A stretch of DNA of 7,213 bases from a bacterium. Its GTDB lineage: Bacteria; Patescibacteriota; Minisyncoccia; Phycocordibacterales; PALSA-1337. Location: assembly GCA_030698965.1 (NCBI GenBank), contig JAUYLM010000003.1, positions 1 to 7,213 on the forward strand. Reading direction: 5' to 3'. Positions 1 to 5,513 of the stretch are shown here, piece after piece (the first letter of the stretch is position 1; each line of letters begins with the position of its first letter). Below the pieces are notes generated by a model that saw nothing but the letters and a program-made list of their open reading frames with translations, made no database searches and was not told the origin of the DNA. The position numbers and the translations under genes were made by a program.

Positions 1-906
1 AGCCCCTTGGAAGCGATATATAGCCTGCTTCTCATCACCGACAATGAAAATGTTAGGGGTTTCGAAGAATTCTGCTATAAGGCTAACGATAAAATTCTGC
101 GCATCGTTTGTATCCTGATGCTCGTCGACATGGATATATAGATACTTTTCCTGAAGGAGCCTCAGTAGCAGTTCATCATGGCGCAGTGCCATCAGAAGTT
201 CGATAATGAGATCGTTGAAGTCCATTTTTTTATCTTCCCTCTTTCTCTTTTCATATTCCCCATAAACATCAGCAAACACTATGGTTTTTTCACATTTTTC
301 TATGATGTCTCTGGCTTCCGCTTTTAATTGTCCTTTTGTCGCGCCTCTGCTGGAGATGGATTCCTCATCATTTTTTATGCGATCCGCTTCATCTTTCGCA
401 TACTGCCGAACCATGTCCGGTGTCAGGGCTTCCCTCTTGGCATCATCAATACCCCTGATAATTCCCGAAACATATGCCTCTGGTTTGCCTGCAGGACGCA
501 GGATGGAAAATTGTGGATGGGAAATAATATTCCTAATTAGAGATTCCTGTTCTATATCTGTCATCTGCTTCATGTCAGAAATGTGAAGAAAATGATCTGG
601 ATATTCTGCTATAACCGAAGACGCAAAACCATGAAAAGTATGTATCCGTACATCATGAGCCCTATCTCCAATTATTGTCTTTAGCTTTGCCCGAATAGCC
701 TTTACTCCGACCTCGGTATATGTAATAGCCAGGATCCCATTGGCAGGCGTATCCGTCTGTTTGAGGATATTAGCGATCCTGAGGCTCAATATATGCGTCT
801 TGCCCGTTCCAGGGCCTGCTATGACCATTACAGGGCCGTCTATAGCGTCTACGGCCTGTTTTTGGGCTTTATTTAGGTGTTTGTATAGGCCATCAAATGA
901 GGTCAT
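1..906 (-). CDS. UvrD/PcrA-family SF1 DNA helicase, N-terminal part (runs off window)
   Basis: This encodes the first 302 residues of a superfamily 1A 3'-5' DNA helicase, an ATP-driven motor acting in DNA repair and replication restart. The order of motifs is typical: Q motif around residues 11-19 (LNKAQKQAV), Walker A at 30-37 (AGPGTGKT), motif Ia at 61-76, motif Ib around 87-93 (IHTFHGF), Walker B/motif II at 260-265 (VDEHQD, with H where most relatives have Y), and motif III at 290-302 (GDEKQAIYRFQGA) at the window edge. The frame is open and unbroken. Motifs IV-VI and domain 2 lie outside; family members are usually 650 residues or more. Two in-frame ATGs exist, at 912 and 906. I chose 906 because the promoter -10 box ends at 913, so transcription should begin at about 906 and the upstream ATG would not be in the mRNA. 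UvrD, PcrA and Rep cannot be separated from this fragment, so no symbol is given. Confidence 0.93.
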   Translation of the reverse strand, partial: MTSFDGLYKHLNKAQKQAVDAIDGPVMVIAGPGTGKTHILSLRIANILKQTDTPANGILAITYTEVGVKAIRAKLKTIIGDRAHDVRIHTFHGFASSVIAEYPDHFLHISDMKQMTDIEQESLIRNIISHPQFSILRPAGKPEAYVSGIIRGIDDAKREALTPDMVRQYAKDEADRIKNDEESISSRGATKGQLKAEARDIIEKCEKTIVFADVYGEYEKRKREDKKMDFNDLIIELLMALRHDELLLRLLQEKYLYIHVDEHQDTNDAQNFIVSLIAEFFETPNIFIVGDEKQAIYRFQGA

Positions 907-912
907 TAGCAT

Positions 913-942
913 ATTGTATCATGGCTCTTATTGTGATATTAA
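913..942 (-). promoter_or_regulatory. Sigma-70 promoter of the helicase gene, predicted leaderless start
   Basis: On the minus strand an extended -10 element, TG-A-TACAAT, occupies 921-913 (hexamer 918-913). A partial -35, TTAATA, lies at 942-937, with an 18-bp spacer. The -10 ends 6 nt before the ATG at 906, so the expected start of transcription is the A of that ATG. No Shine-Dalgarno sequence is present. The geometry matches the dnaG promoter in this window. The motif match is seen; the leaderless mRNA is inferred. Confidence 0.6.
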
Positions 943-960
943 TACTGCAGACTCTTTAAT
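931..960 (+). promoter_or_regulatory. Possible promoter for the divergent membrane-protein gene
   Basis: TTGTGA at 931-936 and TTTAAT at 955-960 form a weak sigma-70-like pair with an 18-bp spacer. Transcription would start near 967 and give a leader of roughly 67 nt before the ATG at 1035. The pair overlaps the -35 region of the oppositely oriented helicase promoter, so the two would compete. The match is modest in AT-rich DNA. Confidence 0.3.
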
Positions 961-961
961 C

Positions 962-1016
962 ATCAAAAATCCGACTGGGATGTGAACCCTACTGGAGACA
1001 TGTGAAGTCTTTTGAT
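962..1016 (+). promoter_or_regulatory. Possible structured leader: two hairpins with identical loops inside a closing stem
   Basis: The 7-nt sequence ATGTGAA occurs twice, at 980-986 and 1000-1006, exactly 20 bp apart. Each copy sits between complementary arms: GGG/CCC (977-979 and 987-989) and AGAC/GTCT (996-999 and 1007-1010). The whole is enclosed by ATCAAA at 962-967 and TTTGAT at 1011-1016. The arms can pair simultaneously into a three-way junction in the RNA upstream of the ATG at 1035. The stems are short and the first has only 3 bp, so chance is a real alternative; the repeat could also be a DNA operator. Confidence 0.3.
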
Positions 1017-1034
1017 TGAGAAAGCACAAATAAT

Positions 1035-1595
1035 ATGAATGCAAAAAAATGGATCCTTAAGTCGCTTGAAAGCAATAATCCAGCGGTCAATGGGATGATT
1101 GAAAGATGGGCGTCAACATCTAACACGTTGAATGATAAATTTGGCGTAATCTTTCAACTTCAAATGGAGGTGAAACAGAGAACAAGAGGGTGCAAATTAC
1201 TCATACTTGGCATCCTAAGTCTCGGACTGACTCCACTAATGCCTGTAGTATTTGCGATCATTTTCTGTCTTGCAGGAATCGCAATGATTGTTTTGGGTAT
1301 TATTGCACTCTGCGGAATTAAAAATTGCCTCACCCCTGACGGCAAGGAGTTCTTCGATGCCGTTGCCTTCGCCATAGATCCATGCATAGGTGAGTGGCCC
1401 GGAACGGACGTTGACACCGCCTATTTACGAAAGAGATCGGAGGGCACTCTCCTCGTGAGGTCTGAAACGATTTCAAAGATGCAGGTGCATGACTCAAATG
1501 TCTGGCTTGAACAAAGAAAGGACTGGTCACACAAACACAAGGGTCAAATCCGACTCCTAAATGTTTGTCCGGATCCAGTCTACTATTTCCGATAA
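1035..1595 (+). CDS. Hypothetical 186-residue protein with a hydrophobic hairpin
   Basis: I do not recognise this family. Residues 1-50 form a polar N-terminal segment. Residues 54-95 are strongly hydrophobic with prolines at 67 and 70, compatible with two closely spaced transmembrane helices joined by a tight turn. Basic residues flank both sides (K48, R49, R51, K54 before; K96 after), which by the positive-inside rule places both termini in the cytoplasm. The polar C-terminal part, about 90 residues, ends in an aromatic stretch (VYYFR). There are six cysteines, including C93 and C98 at the membrane boundary. There is no signal peptide. The ATG at 1035 is the first start after an in-frame TGA at 1017; upstream is only a weak GAGAAAG at 1018-1024. 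The gene is divergent from the helicase and convergent with rpoD, alone in its orientation here. Codon continuity, the stop and the terminator behind it support a real gene, but the product's role is unknown. Confidence 0.7.
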   Translation: MNAKKWILKSLESNNPAVNGMIERWASTSNTLNDKFGVIFQLQMEVKQRTRGCKLLILGILSLGLTPLMPVVFAIIFCLAGIAMIVLGIIALCGIKNCLTPDGKEFFDAVAFAIDPCIGEWPGTDVDTAYLRKRSEGTLLVRSETISKMQVHDSNVWLEQRKDWSHKHKGQIRLLNVCPDPVYYFR

Positions 1596-1620
1596 ATTGG
1601 AATGATTATTGATATAGCAT

Positions 1621-1651
1621 ACAAAAACCGCGACCAAACTGGCCGCGGTTT
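1621..1651 (-). terminator. Intrinsic terminator of the dnaG-rpoD unit, possibly bidirectional
   Basis: AAACCGCG at 1625-1632 is the exact complement of CGCGGTTT at 1644-1651. Beyond one mismatch the stem continues with CC/GG (1634-1635 and 1641-1642) around a 5-nt loop. On the minus strand the hairpin begins 5 nt after the rpoD stop and is followed by TTTTTGT, a good U-tract. On the plus strand it is followed by TTTCCTTATT and could also stop transcripts of the gene at 1035-1595. Confidence 0.85.
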
Positions 1652-1656
1652 CCTTA

Positions 1657-2889
1657 TTAGTAATTCTTCAGCCTATTTATCTTTTCATGCTGCCTTATCT
1701 TCTCATGTGCCTTGGCCTCTATCTGTCGTATACGCTCTCGAGTGACTCCGAATTCCTTTCCAACTTCTTCCAGGGTATGAGTAATGCCATCATTCAAACC
1801 ATGCCTCATTTCCAATATCCTCTTCTCCTTTTCAGAAAGGTCTCCTAAAATTTCATTAACCTGGTCTCGTAAAATTCGGCGAGAAGATTCCTGATCCGGT
1901 GAAAGTATCTTGTCGTCAGAGAGAAAATCTCCGAGAGTGGACTTGCCGTCATCGCTGTCATCGCCTACCGGACTCTCAAGAGAGACGACATCTTGGTCAA
2001 TTTTTTCAATATTATAAATTTTTTCAACATCAAGTCCCATTTCCGTCGCTATTTCTTCGGCAAGCGGCTCGCGTCCAAGATCCTGAGAGAGTCTCCTGAC
2101 AACCTGCTTATATTTTGCAATAGTCTCAACCATGTGCACCGGAACACGGATTGTTCTAGATTGATCTGCCAAGGCGCGCGTAATAGCCTGTCGTATCCAC
2201 CATGTAGCGTAGGTCGAAAATTTATACCCCTTTGTCCAATCAAACTTATCCACAGCCTTGAAAAGACCTAGGTTCCCCTCTTGTATTAGATCAAGGAGAG
2301 TAAGGTCAGGACTTCGACCAACATATTTCTTGGCAATAGAAACCACAAGTCGGAGGTTCGCCCTAGCTAGTAAATTCTTTGCTTCATTGTCTCCTGCCTC
2401 AATCCTGCGTGCTAATTCCTTTTCATTACTTGCGGAAATCAGCGGATACTGTCCAATTTCTTTGAGATACATCTGAATAGAATCATATGAGGAATCACTT
2501 CTTGATCCGTATGAATATTTCTTTGATGGGGCAACTTCAGGTTCCACCTCAAGCAGTCCTCCGCCTTCCAGAACGTCGATTCCCCCGGTCGCAAAACGGG
2601 TATAAAGCTCATCGAGAAAAACAATATCCTGCTCAATCGTAGGAAATTCCTTTAAAATTTCGTCGTAAGTCACAAACCCTCTCTCTTTCCCCTTTGCCGT
2701 AAGCCTGTCTGCCTTGCTTTCAAATTCCTTGGCTTTGTTCTTACCGTTTCCATTTCCAGAAGAATTTGTCCGCACAGGAGATTTCCCCGCTGTTTTCTTG
2801 GCTTTTTTGACAGGTTTGCGCGCGATCTTAGACTTGGGCTTTACTGACTTAGCCTTGCCCTTTAATTTTTTTTGTTTTTTAATTGCCAT
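1657..2889 (-). CDS. rpoD: RNA polymerase primary sigma factor RpoD (sigma-70)
   Basis: This is the housekeeping sigma factor, which directs RNA polymerase to -10/-35 promoters. Region 1.1-like sequence spans residues 70-108. Region 1.2 is at 134-167, including YLKEIGQYPLIS. Region 2 covers about 168-250, with the near-invariant core LDLIQEGNLGLFKAVDKFD and the -10 recognition helix YATWWIRQAITRAL. Region 3 covers about 251-328. Region 4 is at 341-405, with the -35 recognition helix-turn-helix at 372-394 (TLEEVGKEFGVTRERIRQIE). At 410 residues it is shorter than E. coli RpoD (613), as in bacteria lacking the large insertion after region 1. Residues 1-54 are an unusual extension with 21 Lys/Arg and no acidic residue. 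The start at 2889 follows the dnaG stop by 24 bp; there is no Shine-Dalgarno sequence and no nearby -10 box, so it is probably expressed from the dnaG transcript. The stop is TAA, followed at once by a terminator. Confidence 0.98.
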   Translation of the reverse strand: MAIKKQKKLKGKAKSVKPKSKIARKPVKKAKKTAGKSPVRTNSSGNGNGKNKAKEFESKADRLTAKGKERGFVTYDEILKEFPTIEQDIVFLDELYTRFATGGIDVLEGGGLLEVEPEVAPSKKYSYGSRSDSSYDSIQMYLKEIGQYPLISASNEKELARRIEAGDNEAKNLLARANLRLVVSIAKKYVGRSPDLTLLDLIQEGNLGLFKAVDKFDWTKGYKFSTYATWWIRQAITRALADQSRTIRVPVHMVETIAKYKQVVRRLSQDLGREPLAEEIATEMGLDVEKIYNIEKIDQDVVSLESPVGDDSDDGKSTLGDFLSDDKILSPDQESSRRILRDQVNEILGDLSEKEKRILEMRHGLNDGITHTLEEVGKEFGVTRERIRQIEAKAHEKIRQHEKINRLKNY

Positions 2890-2913
2890 AGTAAACTGTT
2901 TAAAACTTTGAAT

Positions 2914-4686
2914 TTATAACTTCCTCTTTTTTGTGATCTCAGAGATCCTCAATGCCAGAACTTGGCATTTTTTCATCAAATCATTTTTTTGGTCGTCTTC
3001 CGCTTTTTCTTTCTCAGCCTGGCTGAGCTTGCCCATGGCCTCAGAAAGATCTTCCCTGATAATATCTTCCTCCAAATTGAGAAGAAGTTCATCGAGATGG
3101 GCTCTTATTTCTTTTTCTTGTATGCTTTTGCCGTAATATATTTCGGCTTCTAAAATGAGCTCATTTTTGAATGGCTCTATGCCTCGTATTAAATTGTCAT
3201 AGCGCTCGTCTCCGGCAATACGCTTGATAGAGGCACGAATGCCTTCGGTATCAATATTTTTTATCTGCCCTTGATCGAGATATGCCAGGAGCCCGAATAA
3301 TTTCCTCGTTATTTGTTCGAGGCGGGACACCGCCGCAATGCTGTTTACTATAGCATTAGATGTGGGGGTCTGTCTATCTTGACTTATTCCCACCCTCAAA
3401 TCCTGCCTGACAGCCTCCTCCGACAAGCCTGTTCTTTCATGGATCATTTTTATGAAGTGAGATCGTTCCATGGCGCCTCCGAGAGACATGATGAATGGGA
3501 AAACCTTCTCTCGGAGAAGCGGGGGAATCTTTCTAGCATCAAGTTTCTTGGCGGAGACTTCCCTCATTACAGTATCGATCTGGAACTCCACCACCGGCTT
3601 GGCTTTTCTCAGAACATCTTTCCATTCTTCCTGATTATTCAGAACCATGTCCGCCGGATCCTGTCCTTCCGGCAGATCTGCAATCTTTACATCCATTCCG
3701 AGGGACAATGCGATGCCGGCCGAACGCATCGCAGCCTTCCGTCCGGCGGGATCCGAGTCAAATGCAAGGATAATATTTGGAGAAAGCCTGCGCACGATAC
3801 CAAGATTGTTAATTGCATTCTCCTTTGTGTTCAGAGTATCAGCCAAGGCTGTTCCGGAAACAGCAACCGTATTTCGTATGCCGGCCTGATGAGAAAGGAC
3901 TAGATCCATTTGTCCCTCAACCATAATGGTGTAGTTCTTTGTGCGTATATCCTGCTTAGCTTTATCAATTCCATAAAGCACGGTGGATTTGTTGTATAAC
4001 ATAGTGTCCGGACTGTTCAGATATTTCGCCGATTTACCGTCATCTACCAGTATCCGTCCGGAAAAGGCGATGGCTCTTCCGCTAGAGTCCATGATGGGAA
4101 ACATAACCCTTCCACGGAAACGATCATAAAATCCTTTAGAAGCATCATCTGCTTTTTTCGCCAAGCCGGCTTTTTCTATTTCCGCGTCGCTGTATTTATT
4201 CTCTTTGAGATAAAAATACAATAGCCTCCAATCAGCCGGCACGAAACCTATCCGAAAATTCTTAACCGTATCCGTAGTCAATCCGCGCTTCTTCACGTAT
4301 TCCTGCGCAGGCTCGCTTTTCTCCAGCCCGCTTTCAAAAAACTTTGTTGCTTCTTCCATGATCATATATAGACGTTCCTTCTCACTTTTTGTTTCCGTTT
4401 TTTCGAAAACAAGAGCTATGCCGGCTCTATCCGCCAGAAGCTTCAAAGCTCCCATGAAATCCAGCCCTTCGAACTGCTCCACGAAGTTGAAGATATCGCC
4501 TTTGGCGCCGCAACCGAAACAATAGTAGCTTGCCCTGTCCGGAGAAACGTAGAAAGAGGCTGTTTTTTCATTGTGAAATGGGCACTTGGCTTTGAGATTT
4601 TTCCCCGCTCCTTCAAGCTTCACATATGAGCCAACGACTTCCTCAATGGTCAGCCGTTCCTTTATTTTCTCCACAGGAGTAGACAT
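2914..4686 (-). CDS. dnaG: DNA primase DnaG
   Basis: DnaG makes the RNA primers for the lagging strand and replication start, working with the replicative helicase at the fork. The 590-residue length is close to the E. coli protein (581). The N-terminal CHC2 zinc-binding domain has ligands C35, H38, C56 and C59 in CPFH and CFGC. The catalytic core follows from about 125. Its N-terminal subdomain carries RFRGRVMFPI (189-198) and KYLNSPDTMLY (221-231). The TOPRIM fold spans about 252-340, with the metal-binding E257 in VEGQMD and D310/D312 in FDSDPAGR. The C-terminal part, about 440-590, is helical and charged and corresponds to the region that contacts the helicase. The start at 4686 fits the family alignment and a promoter directly upstream. 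About ten extra residues appear between SGTAL (277-281) and LSPN (301-304) compared with common DnaGs. It forms a unit with rpoD, 24 bp downstream. Confidence 0.98.
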   Translation of the reverse strand: MSTPVEKIKERLTIEEVVGSYVKLEGAGKNLKAKCPFHNEKTASFYVSPDRASYYCFGCGAKGDIFNFVEQFEGLDFMGALKLLADRAGIALVFEKTETKSEKERLYMIMEEATKFFESGLEKSEPAQEYVKKRGLTTDTVKNFRIGFVPADWRLLYFYLKENKYSDAEIEKAGLAKKADDASKGFYDRFRGRVMFPIMDSSGRAIAFSGRILVDDGKSAKYLNSPDTMLYNKSTVLYGIDKAKQDIRTKNYTIMVEGQMDLVLSHQAGIRNTVAVSGTALADTLNTKENAINNLGIVRRLSPNIILAFDSDPAGRKAAMRSAGIALSLGMDVKIADLPEGQDPADMVLNNQEEWKDVLRKAKPVVEFQIDTVMREVSAKKLDARKIPPLLREKVFPFIMSLGGAMERSHFIKMIHERTGLSEEAVRQDLRVGISQDRQTPTSNAIVNSIAAVSRLEQITRKLFGLLAYLDQGQIKNIDTEGIRASIKRIAGDERYDNLIRGIEPFKNELILEAEIYYGKSIQEKEIRAHLDELLLNLEEDIIREDLSEAMGKLSQAEKEKAEDDQKNDLMKKCQVLALRISEITKKRKL

Positions 4687-4692
4687 GAGGGT

Positions 4693-4701
4693 ATTATAGC
4701 A
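4693..4701 (-). promoter_or_regulatory. Extended -10 promoter of dnaG, predicted leaderless start
   Basis: The minus strand reads TG-C-TATAAT at 4701-4693, a perfect -10 hexamer with the extended TGn motif. The box ends 6 nt before the dnaG ATG at 4686, so transcription should start at or within 1 nt of the A of the ATG. No convincing -35 is seen at 16-18 bp, which an extended -10 can tolerate. The element lies in the 19-bp gap after the stop codon of the PemK/MazF-family gene, with which it nearly overlaps. The intervening ACCCTC gives no Shine-Dalgarno sequence. Confidence 0.65.
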
Positions 4702-4705
4702 AATT

Positions 4706-5257
4706 TCAGTCTAATTCGGATTCTCCAGCTTCTCCTTGACTTTCAGTACCCACTTCGCTTATACTTAACGTATTAGTGGCTTCGGCCTCCGAGATTCCCC
4801 CGTTAATAGCGGGGGTTTCGCTTTCTAAAAGAATGGCCGATACAGCATATTTTATTGCAACAAAATCTTCATCGCTCACACTATCAACTTTTCTCAAGAA
4901 TCTTTTAGAACTCACTGTCCTGATTTGTGTGATCATCACGGATCTTGGTCCTGTTTCAAAATTAATAAGGTAATAGAAGGGTGACGCCTTTATTGTGGAA
5001 GTTATAGACAGGCACCATATCATATCTTTATTGAAGACCTTAAGAATAAGGACGGGTCTTTCGAAGAAATCATTCTTGCCATTTGATTCAACTCCAATAT
5101 TAACACCGATTGAACACCACCAAACATCTCGCTCATGGAAAAATATTGATTCATCTACTTCGCGTAGATCAATTTTCTTCTTTAGGCTATTCCATTTATC
5201 AAAATCTTTGAAATAATTCATAGAAATATGATTTAATGTTACATATTTCAGTAACAT
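4706..5257 (-). CDS. PemK/MazF-family protein (toxin-like endoribonuclease fold), no antitoxin seen
   Basis: Residues about 40-142 match the PemK/MazF fold, whose members usually cut mRNA at specific sites and are held in check by an antitoxin. Visible hallmarks are the first strand RDVWWCSIGVNIGVE (43-57), the conserved ERPVLILK (67-73 and after), SITST (84-88), and SVMITQIRTVSSKRF (106-120), followed by a helix with SDEDFVAIKYAV. A polar, mostly acidic tail of about 40 residues (145-183) extends past the domain. Two starts are possible: ATG at 5257 (183 residues) or ATG at 5221 (171 residues). Neither has a Shine-Dalgarno sequence, and the choice does not affect the domain. No gene of antitoxin type lies on either side: 256 bp upstream are empty and dnaG is downstream. 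It may be a solitary chromosomal toxin-family member or act with a distant partner. Whether it retains nuclease activity cannot be told from sequence. The stop is TGA. Confidence 0.85.
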   Translation of the reverse strand: MLLKYVTLNHISMNYFKDFDKWNSLKKKIDLREVDESIFFHERDVWWCSIGVNIGVESNGKNDFFERPVLILKVFNKDMIWCLSITSTIKASPFYYLINFETGPRSVMITQIRTVSSKRFLRKVDSVSDEDFVAIKYAVSAILLESETPAINGGISEAEATNTLSISEVGTESQGEAGESELD

Positions 5258-5261
5258 TAAA
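5232..5261. repeat. 30-bp perfect inverted repeat, operator-like, at the 5' end of the PemK/MazF gene
   Basis: TTTAATGTTAC at 5232-5242 and GTAACATTAAA at 5251-5261 are perfect 11-bp arms separated by 8 nt. The dyad covers the ATG at 5257 and lies 10 bp upstream of the alternative ATG at 5221. MazF/PemK loci are commonly autoregulated through dyads near their start, so an operator is a natural reading. In RNA it would form an AU-rich hairpin that could hide the first start codon. If it is an operator, the 5221 start becomes more likely. Confidence 0.6.
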
Positions 5262-5299
5262 ATAATTTTAATTATGGCGAATCTGCCGCAATTAAACTA

Positions 5300-5305
5300 A
5301 TTATA
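5300..5305 (-). promoter_or_regulatory. Possible -10 box upstream of the PemK/MazF gene
   Basis: A perfect TATAAT lies on the minus strand at 5305-5300 and would give a start near 5293, 36 nt before the ATG at 5257 or 72 nt before the one at 5221. No good -35 or TG extension is present and the region is AT-rich. A second TATAAT occurs on the plus strand at 5302-5307. The evidence is weak; some promoter is needed here because the preceding unit ends in a terminator at 5452-5481. Confidence 0.3.
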
Positions 5306-5441
5306 ATAAAGAAACGACCGTGCTTAGAAAAATCAGGTATTAATTACAGGAGGTATGAAGAAAAATTCACGGCAACGTTATTTAGTGAATTTCGATGCCT
5401 TAAGTATATTACTGCTAAAATTATTGTAAAGTGGATAAATA

Positions 5442-5481
5442 TATAAAAGTTCAAGCCCGGCAACGTGTGTCGCGGGGCTTG
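5442..5481 (-). terminator. Intrinsic terminator after the 271-residue gene
   Basis: CAAGCCC at 5452-5458 pairs with GGGCTTG at 5475-5481. One mismatch is followed by two more G-C pairs (5460-5461 with 5472-5473) around the loop. On the minus strand the hairpin starts about 33 nt after the stop of the 271-residue gene and is followed by AACTTTTATATATTTA, a loose U-rich tract. This separates the unit from the PemK/MazF-dnaG-rpoD genes. Confidence 0.6.
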
Positions 5482-5513
5482 GGGTGTCTATTTTGAAAGT
5501 GTTTACGAGCCTT

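Noticed and set aside
281..586. A 101-codon open frame on the plus strand opposite the helicase gene.
   Set aside because: It lies antisense to an unbroken helicase frame with clear motifs on both sides; no independent support.
962..1000. On the minus strand, GGGTTCACATCCC resembles the T-arm of a tRNA, followed by an acceptor-like TCGGATT.
   Set aside because: The loop lacks the conserved A58 and no matching acceptor 5' strand, D-arm or anticodon arm is found at the right distance, so it is not a tRNA gene.
2892..2902. Small palindrome TAAAC-T-GTTTA between dnaG and rpoD.
   Set aside because: Five-bp AT-rich arms in AT-rich spacer DNA are expected by chance, and there is no adjacent promoter.
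3313..3903. A 196-codon open frame on the plus strand inside dnaG.
   Set aside because: It is fully antisense to conserved DnaG coding sequence, with no promoter or ribosome binding site, and its translation looks random.
5258..5270. AT-only palindrome TAAAAT-A-ATTTTA next to the 30-bp dyad, with TAAAAT also readable as a -10 box 7 nt before the ATG at 5257.
   Set aside because: Low-complexity AT sequence gives such matches freely; no TG extension or -35 supports a promoter here.
5348..5429. AGGAGGT at 5348-5354 directly followed by an ATG and a 24-codon open frame on the plus strand.
   Set aside because: The Shine-Dalgarno sequence touches the ATG with no spacing, there is no supported promoter or terminator, and the peptide shows no recognisable feature.
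5370..5466. The 9-mer CGGCAACGT occurs twice, at 5370-5378 and 5458-5466.
   Set aside because: Only two copies, one inside a terminator stem-loop, with no flanking similarity; chance is the simplest explanation.
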